From positions 4,045,601 through 4,109,600 of the forward strand of contig JADCRB010000042.1 in assembly GCA_021464245.1 (NCBI GenBank): a stretch of DNA of 64,000 bases, read 5' to 3'. A program made the translations under genes and the position numbers. Positions 34,801 through 46,777 of this stretch are shown in pieces (the first letter of the stretch is position 1; each line of letters starts with the position of its first letter). Under the pieces are notes generated by a model. The model was not told the DNA's origin. It ran no database searches and was given only the letters and a program-made list of their open reading frames with translations. The DNA is from Carallia brachiata. Its lineage: Eukaryota > Streptophyta > Magnoliopsida > Malpighiales > Rhizophoraceae.

Positions 34801-35077
34801 TTGGTATTCAAAAACATTTAGCATGCTACTTTTGAGGGCTCTCGTTTAGCAACATTTAGCCACCCCGCGAACGTAAATACAATTGTAGAAAATTCAAAAG
34901 ACAACGCATAAGCATTGTGAAAATACAAATAAAAGCAACACAATGTATTGGCCAAATGTCCGTAAAAATTTCCAGAAGCAGGCAAGGAATAATCTTTTTC
35001 CAAAGGTGTGATTCTCACAGCATTACGTTGGCTGCAAACAAGATTGTTCTAGCTCAGATAATTGTGCTCTAGTCTTT

Positions 35078-36873
35078 TCAGTCCTCTACTTGTGCTTCAA
35101 CTTCTTTTTTCTTACTTTTGCTCGTATCATTGGCAACCTGTTGCTGTTCAGCTTTTTTTTGTGCCCGAATCACGGCACGTCTAGCACGGGGCCGCATTTC
35201 TCGTACTCTTCTGGGTGGCATCGCATAGGGCTCAAGGCACCTATCACCAAAAGGGTGCTCACTGTCAGCAAAAATTCTCAGTTTCCGATCCCTATCCTGC
35301 AACCAAAAATCAAACTATAAGGCAGCCTGATTCTCAAACACTGTAGATAGACGTTTGCAATTAATATAGCCAATGTGACAGTTTACCGAATACTTATACA
35401 AGAAAAGAGCTATAAGTGAATCCAACTTGTCAAGAATAGTACTGACATCACGCAATTTGTTTCTTGGAAGCATCCGGAATACAGCTTTGCGAATGACTTC
35501 TGTAGGGTCCTTAGCCATCTGGTCCTTCAAACTCCTTTCCTTCAGGTGGCCTACATATCTGTCAAAAATATATTATTAAATAACAAGGCAGGACTGATCA
35601 CAAGGTGAGAGACCAAGATAAGTTGAAGAACCATATAAGTGAAAGTGTTTTCAGTCATTTTCTCTATGATTGATGTTAATAAAACAGTACTGCTTGCACT
35701 CCCTAATGCTTCCATTCAACTTACAATTTTTTTACTTTTTCAACATGAAGATTGTGTTATCTGAATGGTAAACCTGAAGCATTCAGCTGAAATGTAGACA
35801 AGAATTAAACAGCTTATTTGTTGTAGCCAAAATTGCATAATGATTCCTTGTTGCATACTGTCATAACTAGAAATTTGACTCCTAATAAGTGAAATTTAGA
35901 TAAGCTGCACTTGCCCAGTATGCCAGCGATAAAACTTATCCGTCATTTTTCTGCCAGTAACACACACATCCTTTGCGTTAAGCACAATGCACATATCCCC
36001 ATCATCACGATGAGGAGCATATGTTGGCTTATCCTTGCCGCCCTGGAGGACAGTAGATATCTGGGATGCCAATCTTCCAAGGACCTTCATGCAAAGACAA
36101 AAAGCAAAACGGAAAACTTAGACCAGCCCTTTGTTTGGCACTTCACATCTTCAATCACACATACATTCCTCAAAAGGGAATTGCAAAGACCAGTATCATT
36201 ACAGACTTGTGAATTGTAGTTTTCTCCTTTAAGTTGACAGCAACGGGAAGCATTTTAACCAAACTAATCCATTGAATAAGGCAAACAGCATGAGGGGAAA
36301 ACAATTATATAGCCCACCTGGCCCTTGGCATCAAATACTCTCCAACGCAGACCTTCAAGATTGATGCGCCTGAGGCCAGCAAGTGCTTTCTGCAAGCATG
36401 GACACCCAGCCACATTCACTACTCGTTAATTATTAAGTCAAAACATGCGTGCATCCCCAATTGCCCTTTATAAAAAAAACACCAGAAATATTAAGCAAAT
36501 ACAAGGGTAAAATTAGCAGTCTCCACACTTTGAGCAGAGCTGATAAAGAGTTATTAGATTCCCAAGACAAGGACACAGCAGAAGCGGGTTGGAGCTCATA
36601 GCTTCTGATACAATAAGCAACCCCAAAATTCCAAATCAACAAAGCTCCGCATCAGAGCCGCTCAAAAACAAAAGGCCAGTCTTTCAGCACATTCAACAAG
36701 CATTTGGCGTGCACGAAATGAAAATCTTATTACTCATCGATTCCAGCATAACCCAGTGGACTACCGCATGCAGAGAAATGAGCTGTTTGTTGGAGATGGA
36801 AAAAAAAAAAAAAAGGCACCTTCATGTTTCCACTAAAAGTGCTCGCAGCAGCAGCAGCAGCTTGGCTCCCCAT
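35078..36873 (-). CDS. Ribosomal protein uL13, mitochondrial type (copy 2)
   Basis: Same five-exon gene as at 20146-21941, with the homologous block extending from about 34800 to 37084. Visible differences are an extra codon giving LQGGKDKP in exon 3 (near 36040) and Ala for Val in [12 protein letters not shown]. The same GC donor is present at intron 3. The frame appears open through all exons. Upstream the similarity ends at about 37084, inside the proximal promoter, so it keeps one AAACCC-type box but loses the distal site II cluster. It lies in the spacer, outside the mirror arms, and is therefore a separate duplicate. Confidence 0.88.
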
Positions 36874-37084
36874 TCTTCTATCTTTCGATTGAATTCCTCC
36901 AAAATTTCATTCGCCTGAGTAGTAAGCACCCAAAGAACTTAGCCAATCAAGAAGCAACCAAGGAAATAAGAAAATCCATAAGGGAAAAGCATAAAAGAAA
37001 AAGAAAAGGGAAAGGGTTTTAGGGATTTAACATTAAGATTTAAGACCTTCCGCGTTTAAAGAAGAGACAGTCGTTTGGAGGAGA

Positions 37085-37629
37085 AACGTAGTAGGAATGA
37101 TTCACTTAGAGGCATAACCGAATTCCTTACTACTATTGACTACTATTTTTGGTTCCTAAATTGTTGCATTTAGTACTCATAACCGAATTCCTTACTACTA
37201 TTGAAACACCCGTAACAAAGAAATCTTCCGCACCGTCAACGATTCACTTAGAGGCATTCATTTCCAGTAATTTGAGATCATAAGCTTCAGCCAACAAGAA
37301 CTTCCACCGATAAACAACCCAAAAGGGATACTTTATGTGATTCCCAGAAATATTACCGTCAGCAGAAACACTGAAATATTTAACGCACTTATCACGGACG
37401 CTTACAGCCCCTTCTTCCCGAGAAACAAACAACAACCACCCCCCACCATTCCCTAAGATAGGTAATTAAAATCCGAGACGGAATCAGCAGAGAATTTTTG
37501 CACATGTTTTGGATGCCAGATGTCCCGTAACGACATAATATCAATTAAACAGGAATCAAAAGTAGAACAAGAGTATTTGCAACCCAATCGTAATACATCT
37601 TCGAACAGACAAAAAAAAAACCTACGAGT
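37085..37629. other. Intergenic with a short direct repeat
   Basis: The string cataaccgaattccttact occurs at about 37115 and 37179, and gattcacttagaggcat at about 37099 and 37241. These short repeats lie at the junction where the uL13m duplication ends. A 63-codon frame on the minus strand is not recognised and is probably intronic. Confidence 0.4.
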
Positions 37630-38112
37630 CTAACCACGCCATATTTTCCAAGCCAATCTCAGTTCCAAACAATCAGAGCCTACAAAATCTACAAACCCAA
37701 CAAAAGTTTGTTCTTTTTTTTCTTCGAAGAAAAAAAGGAAGAAAACCCATGTAACTTTCCAGGCAAACAACGCTAATTTCATGTCTGATTCTAACAAACA
37801 GGCATCATAACACGAACTGACAGAACAAAGCATGTAAAGCGCAGAGATTAAATGACCTAAATTAAGAATACCTATGGCAGAAGTGAGACGAGGGAAGAGC
37901 AAGATTTGCGGGAGTGGGGATCGGATCGGGGCAGAGAACTTACGGGTCGAGGTGGTCAAAATGAGCAGCCGCAGAGCTCCGAGATCGGAATGTTGGGATG
38001 AGAATGAGGGAAGATAAAGAACGCTAGACACAAAGGACTCACTGCTAGTCCTCGTCTTAGGCCCACCTAATTGGGTGCTGTGACTGTGAGTGAAACACGT
38101 AAGACAGCCCAT
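37630..38112 (-). CDS. Orphan first exon of an unrecognised gene (partial)
   Basis: The minus strand opens at 38112 with MGCLTCFTHSHSTQLGGP, then SSESFVSSVLYLPSFSS and LGALRLLILTTSTR, followed by gtaagt near 37944, a good donor. Upstream at about 38134 lies TGGGCT (complement of AGCCCA), consistent with a promoter. The Ser/Thr-rich, Arg-containing start could be an organelle transit peptide. No second exon was recognised to the left, where the uL13m duplication begins, so the gene may have been cut by the rearrangement. The frame beyond the donor (to 37630) is probably intron read-through. Confidence 0.35.
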   Translation of the reverse strand: MGCLTCFTHSHSTQLGGPKTRTSSESFVSSVLYLPSFSSQHSDLGALRLLILTTSTRKFSAPIRSPLPQILLFPRLTSAIGILNLGHLISALYMLCSVSSCYDACLLESDMKLALFAWKVTWVFFLFFFEEKKEQTFVGFVDFVGSDCLELRLAWKIWRG

Positions 38113-38329
38113 GGCGTCCAGTGGGTTTCGTTATTGGGCTACGCCCGTTAACATTTACGTATAAACGGAAGGTCTTTTCCGTCAGTCTTTAATTTAGATT
38201 AGTCAGTCTTCAGATTGGATACTGAATGATTTTAAATTAAAAAAATAATTAATCATTGTAAATTTTTTAATTTTTTTAAAATAAATTATTCAAAGCCAGC
38301 TATAGGCCTATTCATTAACTAAAATTTAT

Positions 38330-39330
38330 TGCTCCAAGCCTCATTCCTAACATCACAAGAATTAGAATTTTTATGTTAGAAATTTATATTGGAAATGTCA
38401 AATTCTAATGTTATAATGGTTAAAAATTTTCATATTAAAGATATCAAAATTTAACTTTATAAAGATTAAGAATTTTTATATTAGTGATATTAAATTGCAA
38501 GGATCAAGAGTTTTTACATTAAGGATAATAAATCTTAATTCCACAAGGCTTAACAAATTTTATATTCGAGGTATCGAATCTTAATGTTACAAGAATTGAG
38601 AATTTTTTGTATCAAAGACGTCAAATCCTAATGTAAATAGGATTATAAATTTTTATATTAAATATATCAAATCCTAATGCCATAAAGATTGTGAATTTTT
38701 ATATTGAATATGTCAAATTCTAATTCCACGAGGATTAGAAGTTTCCATATTAAAAATGTCAAATCTTAATGTCATAAGTATTAGGAATATATGTATTGAA
38801 GATATCAAATCCTAATTGCATGCAGATTAGGAGTTTTCATATTAAAAATATTAAATCCTAATTTCACAATAATTAAGTTCGATGAAGAATCTTAATATAT
38901 TTTTAATTCTTGTGGTACTAGTATTTGAAATCATTAATATAAAACTCACCATTTTTTATGGCATTATGACTTAATGTGTTAAATATAAAGCCTCCTAATC
39001 TATTAGGATTTAATGTCTTAAATAAAAACTGTTAATCTTTGTGAAATTAAGATTTGACATTTTTAATATAAAAACTTCCCAACCTAATCCTCGTGGCATT
39101 GGAATTTTTGACATCTCTAATACAAAACTCTTAATCCTAATCTTTGTAGCATTAGGATTCCATGTCTTTAAAATATACAAACTTCTAATCTTTGTTGAAT
39201 TATGACTTGATATCTAGTTTTTATATCAAAAAATACCACAAGATAGACAAATTCTAATAGTACAAGTATTATGAGTTTTTACATCAAATATGTCTAATCT
39301 TATTGCCTTGAGATTAGAGGTTTTTGTATA
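38330..39330. repeat. AT-rich minisatellite arranged as a fold-back
   Basis: From about 38340 to 38880 a degenerate unit of roughly 55-60 bp repeats about nine times, with the core tcaaatcctaatgccacaag followed by gatta and tttttatatta. From about 38930 to 39230 the same unit continues in reverse complement (cattaggatt, ttaatataaaa). The transcript or single strand could fold into a long imperfect hairpin. No ORF or known element end was recognised. Confidence 0.6.
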
Positions 39331-39346
39331 TCAAAGAAAAAACGCC

Positions 39347-39363
39347 GGGGGGGGGGGGGGGGG
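39347..39363. repeat. Poly-G run of 17
   Basis: An uninterrupted G17 in an otherwise AT-rich plant region. It immediately follows the fold-back repeat. Possibly an assembly or sequencing artefact; a genuine G tract is also possible. Confidence 0.9.
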
Positions 39364-40986
39364 ATTTTAAAAAAAATTGTTTAAAAGAGAAGTGGGCATA
39401 CCGACAGTGTACAAAAAACAGTGGCGCCCAAATCTTTTGTGTAAGAAATCCGTTTGAATTGAAACAATTACTCTCGACGAAAGGACACACAGTTTTTTTT
39501 TTTTTCCCTCTCCCCACATATAAAAATGTGTTCTTTCTGGTTTCTGGAATTTAGACACAACACGCACGTTTCCGCAAAACTAGCTTTCTTGCTGCCATTC
39601 AGAGACGGGTCTTTTAGGGGCTTTGGTCATCGCAGACTTCTTCTGGGCTCTTGAGAAATCTGGGAATATTGTCATGCCTAGTCCCTCTGCACCGAAGGAT
39701 AACAAGGTTTTTTGTTCTAATCCTTTTACACTGTAGTCATCACAATCTTCGTGACATATTGTGCGTTTCTTCAATGGAGTGTATGTTTCCTAAAGTGAAA
39801 ATTTTATGTGTCTTGTCCTTGCAAGAAAGTTGCAATTAGAAAGAAGCTGCCTTGGGCCATCTTATCAGCAACTTTTGCCGATTAACCAGCTCCAGTTAGA
39901 ATGGGAGCAGATGCCATCAGCACCAGTGTCGTGCCTTGATGTCTATGCACTAGAGATCATAACCGCGAACAGCAGTCCAGCATATCAGCGCTTTGGCTCA
40001 CGAGACAACCTGGGCAGGCACTTGTCCTGAAGCGTTATGACCCAAGACTAGATTTCGGGAGAAATGGTAATGCTGGATTTACATATTGATCATCATACAA
40101 GCCTACAAGGCATGCTGGTAATGTACTTTACACAGTCACCAGTCCACAAAGCCAAAACAAGATTAATTTGCTCACGATATACAGATTACAGAATCAAGTT
40201 TGCATTTTACACATTTGCTAACATTATTGGAATGGTGAGATTGCCTGCACAAAGAAGATGCTGGTCCTATTTTTAATGTGGCCCAACATTAGTTTTTGCC
40301 TAGTGACAATACATAAAAGATAAAACTACTGAAAATGACAAATTAAAGGAAAGGATGAAGCAGTTACTTGAACTGAGGTACTAGGGACATTGACAAAAAT
40401 CACAATAATCCTGGTAGGCCTAAGTACACAGGGTAAATCCACCTGCAAACACAAGAAAACATCAATTGATAAAAAAAATACCAATTGACTAGTAGTGAAG
40501 AAGGCTTGCAGTTGTAAATGTATTAGTTCATCAACCCAAAATGATTGGTTTTCAACAATCTTCCTAATCATATAACCAAATAATGATAATCATAGATTTA
40601 CATACTGTTGATTACCAAACTTCCTTTTTCCTCTCTATATAAGCCCATCAATGAATCTTCCTGAGGCCCATGTTATCAACATAAAAATAATGATGACCCC
40701 AATCCTCTCCACAGGTTATGATTTATCACTCGCGTGCAGCTTCAGAAAAAGTGATAATAGTACTTCCAGGTTTTATTATACTGACCTTGTTTATATCCTG
40801 ATCCTGTAAAGCCATAACCCAGACTACCGCAAAATAAGTCCACAATTTTGGAAGACTCAAGAGATGATTGGCAATTTCTGCAGATGGCTGAAGCAAAATG
40901 AATGGATCAAAATATAGAAGAACAGCATATGTGTGTGTGAGAGAGAGATTGTGCATATGTGCATCAGAGAGAGAGGAATGCCTGTT
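39364..40986 (-). other. Spacer left of the SET gene; one possible orphan exon
   Basis: On the minus strand at about 39580-39774 a frame reads LLSFGAEGLGMTIFPDFSR, KKSAMTKAPKRPVSEWQQES, which looks coding but is not recognised. The rest (39800-40980) has no convincing exon and likely includes the 3' untranslated region of the SET-domain gene. A GA-rich tract lies at about 40930-40975. Confidence 0.35.
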
Positions 40987-43899
40987 TCATCTTAATAAAG
41001 GGGCATAAGGTGCTGGACATGGAGACACAGCGTGATCTGGCAGCTGGTTTATCAAACCAACTGTTACTTCCAAGCATGCATTGAGCATCTTTTTTTCCAA
41101 CCTAATGAGCTGAGTAGCAACTCGCTTCTTGGGGTTCAAATTAGGATCTGACAACTAGTATAACAAAAACTTCTAAGTTAAAAACTTTTCAGCAATATTA
41201 GCACTCGAACATCCAACATGCTTCAATGAGCAAAATTACCATTGACTCATCTTCACTCAAAGTAGTGGGGTAGCCAGCTAAGCGACTCTTGAAATAATCA
41301 GCAAGCTGATCTAAAACTGCTCGTTCCATGCATGGACTCACCTACAATATAGGGAGTAGAATTTGTAAGAAATCATTATGTTATAGCAGATCTGTTACCT
41401 GTAGTTCTGACGAAAAGAAGGAAAGAAGAACACAACTAGTGAGGCTTCTCTCGATAAAAAGAGTTGATTAAGGTTGCTCCATGAAGAGTTCTCACATTTA
41501 AGCAACGAATTTTAGTGAGTTCTGACAAATGTTAATCACTTTAAAATATTATAAGCACACAGGCATACCTATCTATGAATCACAAGACCAAGAAAATTTA
41601 AATAAATAAGCATGACCCTAAGATGTGAGCTTACTGGGCATATGGGACCTTGCGAAGAAATAACTGACTGCATCTCAGAAGGATCTGATACACAGCCCAG
41701 CCGCAAATAAGGAAGCATATCTAAGACAGCTTCTTTTTCCTTTCCCACATTTACCTGTAGCAATGACATAAAAACATCTGAAACAAAAGGGCCGTACTCT
41801 AATGATGTTTAACAGAAAAGTTTAACTTCATACTTGAAACACTTGTACTGACAATTTGCGATTTTTTTGAGCAACCATTCTCTTGTCCTGGTATTGAGGA
41901 TCCTCGGTGTTCAATGCTGCCTGGCACATCCACCATATAGTGCATATAAACACAATTGATCTAAGAAAAAATGAAACTACAACTACAAAGTGCTATACCT
42001 CAATTAATATTCTATCATAAGTATTGTCCTCGTCAACAAACCATAGTTAAGAAGCAATTTTGCATTAGGCTGTGGCCCACACCTGAAAAGAGACATCAAC
42101 ATTAATATTCACTATCAAAAATATGATGAACTGGCAGAATAACATGAAATCATGGTTAACAAGGCAAACACAAACCAACAACAATGGGTTCTCCGGCCTT
42201 GTATGAGCGATCAACCACTAATTCCACAGCACCATCAACAACACTTAGCATTGCCTTGCAGTTGCTCCTATATGCTAGCAAGGGGGGTCCAAGAGGGACC
42301 AAGGCGAATCTCCGCGCCAAACTTACTTTCTGATCACAAAAAAGCATCAAGCCATCAACTGATCAACTTGGAAGTCTTGTTTAAAAACAAATGCTACAAT
42401 GCACTTTTGAAGGATTGTCCTGTTTAAATAGGACAAACTTACCTGCAAATGCACCACACAGGACTGAACTGCAACAAAAGCTTGTTTAAAAATCTCAAAG
42501 GGAAAGGCTTCGGTAGGTATATCATATGGATATTGCTGATAAAACAAAGCAATCAGAAGAATGTCAGCAATAACTCATTTGCTTAAACTAATTAGCAGAG
42601 GCATCAAAAAGCATCATTTTCTTCAACAAATTATGCATAAAACGGTACATAACCTGAAACAGTGAACCAGCCATGAACCAGACAGTGTCGAGCTCATTGT
42701 ATTCCCGTTTAATTCCTTCTGCCCGTTCAATAACTTCAGCCTGTGTCAATCACAACCATATGCAGTCTGAGAATAGTTTAAAGACAAAATGTTCCACTTC
42801 TTCTTCTTCTTTTTTTTTCCCCATTTCTAATACATGTAGAAAAGGAAAATAACACAATTGCGCCGCCCTCCAACACTAAACAGCTAAAATGATACAAGTA
42901 TTATGGAGTACCTTGGTGGGGCTACCAGTCAGGTAAGCTAATTCAGCTTCCGACCAAAGAAGTGGAGATTCCACAGCTAGCTGGCCCCTGCCTCGCTGAC
43001 GATCAAGCTCTCTTATATATGGATACCAGAATGACTTCTTTCCTTGCTTCTTTTCATACATTAAATACAACGCCAAGCATGCCAATTCCGACAATTTGTT
43101 GGTTGTCAACAATTCCGCTGCATCGAAGACCAAGGAGACAACACAAATCACAAATCCATACAGCCAAACAAGCATAAATATTCGCAGAAGCTGGCTGTCT
43201 ACTCAAATTGCTATAATGAATCACTCGTAGGTCATATTACGCAATCCATAGAATCATGACTCTCGAAAATTCAATGAATGCCAACTCCTATTATCCAAGA
43301 AGTAATGCATGAAATCACAAGTAAACGAAAACAAAACGGAGCACCTTACCGATAGTCTCGTTCCCCAGCACTCTCTCAAGCGTCACAACCAAAGAGTTTG
43401 GCACTGAAAACGCCACATCTCCTGCCTGCAAGCAACAAACACGCATAGAGAGACAGAGCTCTGAGCTTCGCGAAGTCAAAAACAATGAACGAGAGCAATC
43501 AATTCAGAGCGATGAAAAGAGCAGAACCTGAAGATCCTCGCTGGCAGCCACGTAGTGGATGGGCTGGTGTTTGGAATCGTGGGAGGCTCTCTCTTTAAGG
43601 ACTACTTTACAAGGAGGCAGCCCGTTGCTGTGCATCCAAGACTTCAAGTCTCGAGAATCCTCCGCCGCAGCCGCAGCCGCAGCCGCAGCCGGTGACTTCC
43701 CCTTCTTGCTCGCTAAACCTCGATTCCCGTCCTCCTTACTGTTAGCCACAAGTGTCTCGGAGCTGGAAGCACAGAGGCTTAGACGGCGGACTGGCCGGAG
43801 GAGGCGGAAAGCGAAGGGGAGCCGTGGGCGAATCTGGCGGAGAACGGCATGAGGGGAAATGAATTTAGAGTTGGGGAGAGAAAGAGGCGTAACTTCCAT
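40987..43899 (-). CDS. SET-domain protein, Rubisco-LSMT-like plastid family
   Basis: About eleven exons on the minus strand from ATG 43899 to TGA 40987. The N-terminus (MEVTPLSLPNSKFISPHAVL, then Arg/Ser-rich sequence and an Ala run) looks like a chloroplast transit peptide. Then come VVTLERVLGNETI, ELACLALYLMYEKKQGKKSF, ESPLLWSEAELAYLTGSPTK, FALVPLGPPLLAYRSNCKAM, LLLNYG, MLPYLRLGCVSDPSEM and a Rubs-substrate-binding-like C-terminus with LADYFKSRLAGYPTTLSEDE and SPCPAPYAP. This matches plant proteins annotated as Rubisco methyltransferase family/SET-domain (the Arabidopsis At5g14260/At3g07670 type, from memory). The canonical NH box of active SET domains is not seen, so catalysis is doubtful. 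All exons seem in frame. Its start lies only about 40 bp from the broken end of the MsrA array. Confidence 0.82.
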
Positions 43900-43939
43900 T
43901 ATCGATAAGATAGGACTTCGGAAGAGAAATCGAAAATTT

Positions 43940-44452
43940 TAAAAGTGTGGGTACCTGGCGATTGAGGGTGGTGGGATTGTGGCGAGACCAGAAAAGGGAG
44001 AGGAGATTGATGTAAGGGCAGACTTCCGGGTCGTACTGGACCCGAACGACCTCGACGTGGTTAGTAGTCTTGGTGCATACGAGTTCGTAATTGGGATCCA
44101 GGACATGGCCCTGGGAATACCCGACCTCTGTCTTCACCACTCCGACCAGACGCTGAAACGCCAGCTCCACTCCCCAGAAGCAACCCGCTCCGAATTGAGC
44201 GAACTCGTGACTTGGGTCATCCGGCTTGTCTAGATCCGGTTCCAGAGCTGGATAATTTAAAAGCAAAGAACATTCATCTGCTAATAGACAACATTTATTC
44301 AACACAACAGATGCAGGATGGTGGCTCATCCCTAGCAAACCAGTTTTACTCAATAAAGCATCCAAAAAGATAAACAATAAAGAAGAGAACCATAAGTATC
44401 CAAAGTAATGACAACCATAAGTATCCAAAGGAAACACATGAGACACATCCAT
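43940..44452 (-). pseudogene. MsrA exon, right unit R8, truncated in the intron
   Basis: Last, incomplete unit. It has GCFWG, the HVLDPNY variant and the donor, but after ggtacccacactttt the sequence changes at about 43940 to the upstream region of the SET gene. With no exon 2 downstream it cannot give a complete MsrA. Confidence 0.8.
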
Positions 44453-44519
44453 AATTTATTTTCTCATTCAACGATGTAAATTTTTACATACACACCGCGT
44501 TCTCATTTATACACATTCA

Positions 44520-45173
44520 CTAAGCATTTTCGAAAGTAAAAGTGTGGTATAGTTTAATTAATACTAGAGTTATTTCTGATTCGAATCTCGGCCGGAACAA
44601 ATTAACTAAAGCAAGTGAACAACTCCAGAACATCTTGAATTCGAGTCCAATCAATGAAAAAGGTGAAAAGTGTGGGTACCTGGCGATTGAGGGTGGTGGG
44701 ATTGTGGCGAGACCAGAAAAGGGAGAGGAGATTGGTGTAAGGGCAGACTTCCGGGTCGTACTGGACCCGAACGACCTCACGTGGTTAGTAGTCTTGGTGC
44801 ATACGAGTTCGTAATTGGGATCCGGGACATGGCCCTGGGAATACCCGACCTCTGTCTTCACCACTCCGACCAGACGCTGAAACGCCAGCTCCACTCCCCA
44901 GAAGCAACCCGCTCCGAATTGAGCGAACTCGTGACTTGGGTCATCCGGCTTGTCTAGATCCGGTTCCAGAGCTGGATAATTTAAAAGCAAAGAACATTCA
45001 TCTGCTAATAGACAACATTTATTCAACACAACAGATGCAGGATGGTGGCTCATCCCTAGCAAACCAGTTTTACTCAATAGAAGCATCCAAAAAGATAAAC
45101 AATAAAGAAGAGAACCATAAGTATCCAAAGTAATGACAACCATAAGTATCCAAAGGAAACACATGAGACACAT
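44520..45173 (-). pseudogene. MsrA exon, right unit R7 (two-base deletion)
   Basis: Carries the same GA loss as R5, near 44776. This supports duplication of an R5-R6 dimer. Confidence 0.8.
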
Positions 45174-45326
45174 CCATAATTTATTTTCTCATTCAACGAT
45201 GTAAATTTTTACATACACACCGCGTTCTCATTTATACACATTCACTAAGCATTTTCGAAAGTAAAAGTGTGGTATAGTTTAATTAATACTAGAGTTATTT
45301 CTGATTCGAATCTCGGCCGGAACAAA

Positions 45327-45899
45327 TTAACCAAAGCAAGTGAACAACTCCAGAACATCTTGAATTCGAGTCCAATCAATGAAAAAGGTGAAAAGTGTGG
45401 GTACCTGGCGATTGAGGGTGGTGGGATTGTGGCGAGACCAGAAAAGGGAGAGGAGATTGGTGTAAGGGCAGACTTCCGGGTCGTACTGGACCCGAACGAC
45501 CTCGACGTGGTTAGTAGTCTTGGTGCATACGAGTTCGTAATTGGGATCCAGGACATGGCCCTGGGAATACCCGACCTCTGTCTTCACCACTCCGACCAGA
45601 CGCTGAAACGCCAGCTCCACTCCCCAGAAGCAACCCGCTCCGAATTGAGCGAACTCGTGACTTGGGTCATCCGGCTTGTCTAGATCCGGTTCCAGAGCTG
45701 GATAATTTAAAAGCAAAGAACATTCATCTGCTAATAGACAACATTTATTCAACACAACAGATGCAGGATGGTGGCTCATCCCTAGCAAACCAGTTTTACT
45801 CAATAGAAGCATCCAAAAAGATAAACAATAAAGAAGAGAACCATAAGTATCCAAAGTAATGACAACCATAAGTATCCAAAGGAAACACATGAGACACAT
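45327..45899 (-). CDS. MsrA exon, right unit R6 (Pro to Leu variant)
   Basis: Open frame with GHVLDPNY instead of GHVPDPNY. It shares this substitution with R8. Confidence 0.8.
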   Translation of the reverse strand: MCLMCFLWILMVVITLDTYGSLLYCLSFWMLLLSKTGLLGMSHHPASVVLNKCCLLADECSLLLNYPALEPDLDKPDDPSHEFAQFGAGCFWGVELAFQRLVGVVKTEVGYSQGHVLDPNYELVCTKTTNHVEVVRVQYDPEVCPYTNLLSLFWSRHNPTTLNRQVPTLFTFFIDWTRIQDVLELFTCFG

Positions 45900-45970
45900 C
45901 CATAATTTATTTTCTCATTCAACGATGTAAATTTTTACATACACACCGCGTTCTCATTTATACACATTCA

Positions 45971-46624
45971 CTAAGCATTTTCGAAAGTAAAAGTGTGGTA
46001 TAGTTTAATTAATACTAGAGTTATTTCTGATTCGAATCTCGGCCGGAACAAATTAACTAAAGCAAGTGAACAACTCCAGAACATCTTGAATTCGAGTCCA
46101 ATCAATGAAAAAGGTGAAAAGTGTGGGTACCTGGCGATTGAGGGTGGTGGGATTGTGGCGAGACCAGAAAAGGGAGAGGAGATTGGTGTAAGGGCAGACT
46201 TCCGGGTCGTACTGGACCCGAACGACCTCACGTGGTTAGTAGTCTTGGTGCATACGAGTTCGTAATTGGGATCCGGGACATGGCCCTGGGAATACCCGAC
46301 CTCTGTCTTCACCACTCCGACCAGACGCTGAAACGCCAGCTCCACTCCCCAGAAGCAACCCGCTCCGAATTGAGCGAACTCGTGACTTGGGTCATCCGGC
46401 TTGTCTAGATCCGGTTCCAGAGCTGGATAATTTAAAAGCAAAGAACATTCATCTGCTAATAGACAACATTTATTCAACACAACAGATGCAGGATGGTGGC
46501 TCATCCCTAGCAAACCAGTTTTACTCAATAGAAGCATCCAAAAAGATAAACAATAAAGAAGAGAACCATAAGTATCCAAAGTAATGACAACCATAAGTAT
46601 CCAAAGGAAACACATGAGACACAT
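45971..46624 (-). pseudogene. MsrA exon, right unit R5 (two-base deletion)
   Basis: The frame changes after CTKTTNHV because GA is missing near 46227; the same lesion is in R7. The catalytic motif upstream is unaffected. Confidence 0.8.
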
Positions 46625-46777
46625 CCATAATTTATTTTCTCATTCAACGATGTAAATTTTTACATACACACCGCCTTCTCATTTATACACATTCACTAAG
46701 CATTTTCGAAAGTAAAAGTGTGGTATAGTTTAATTAATACTAGAGTTATTTCTGATTCGAATCTCGGCCGGAACAAA

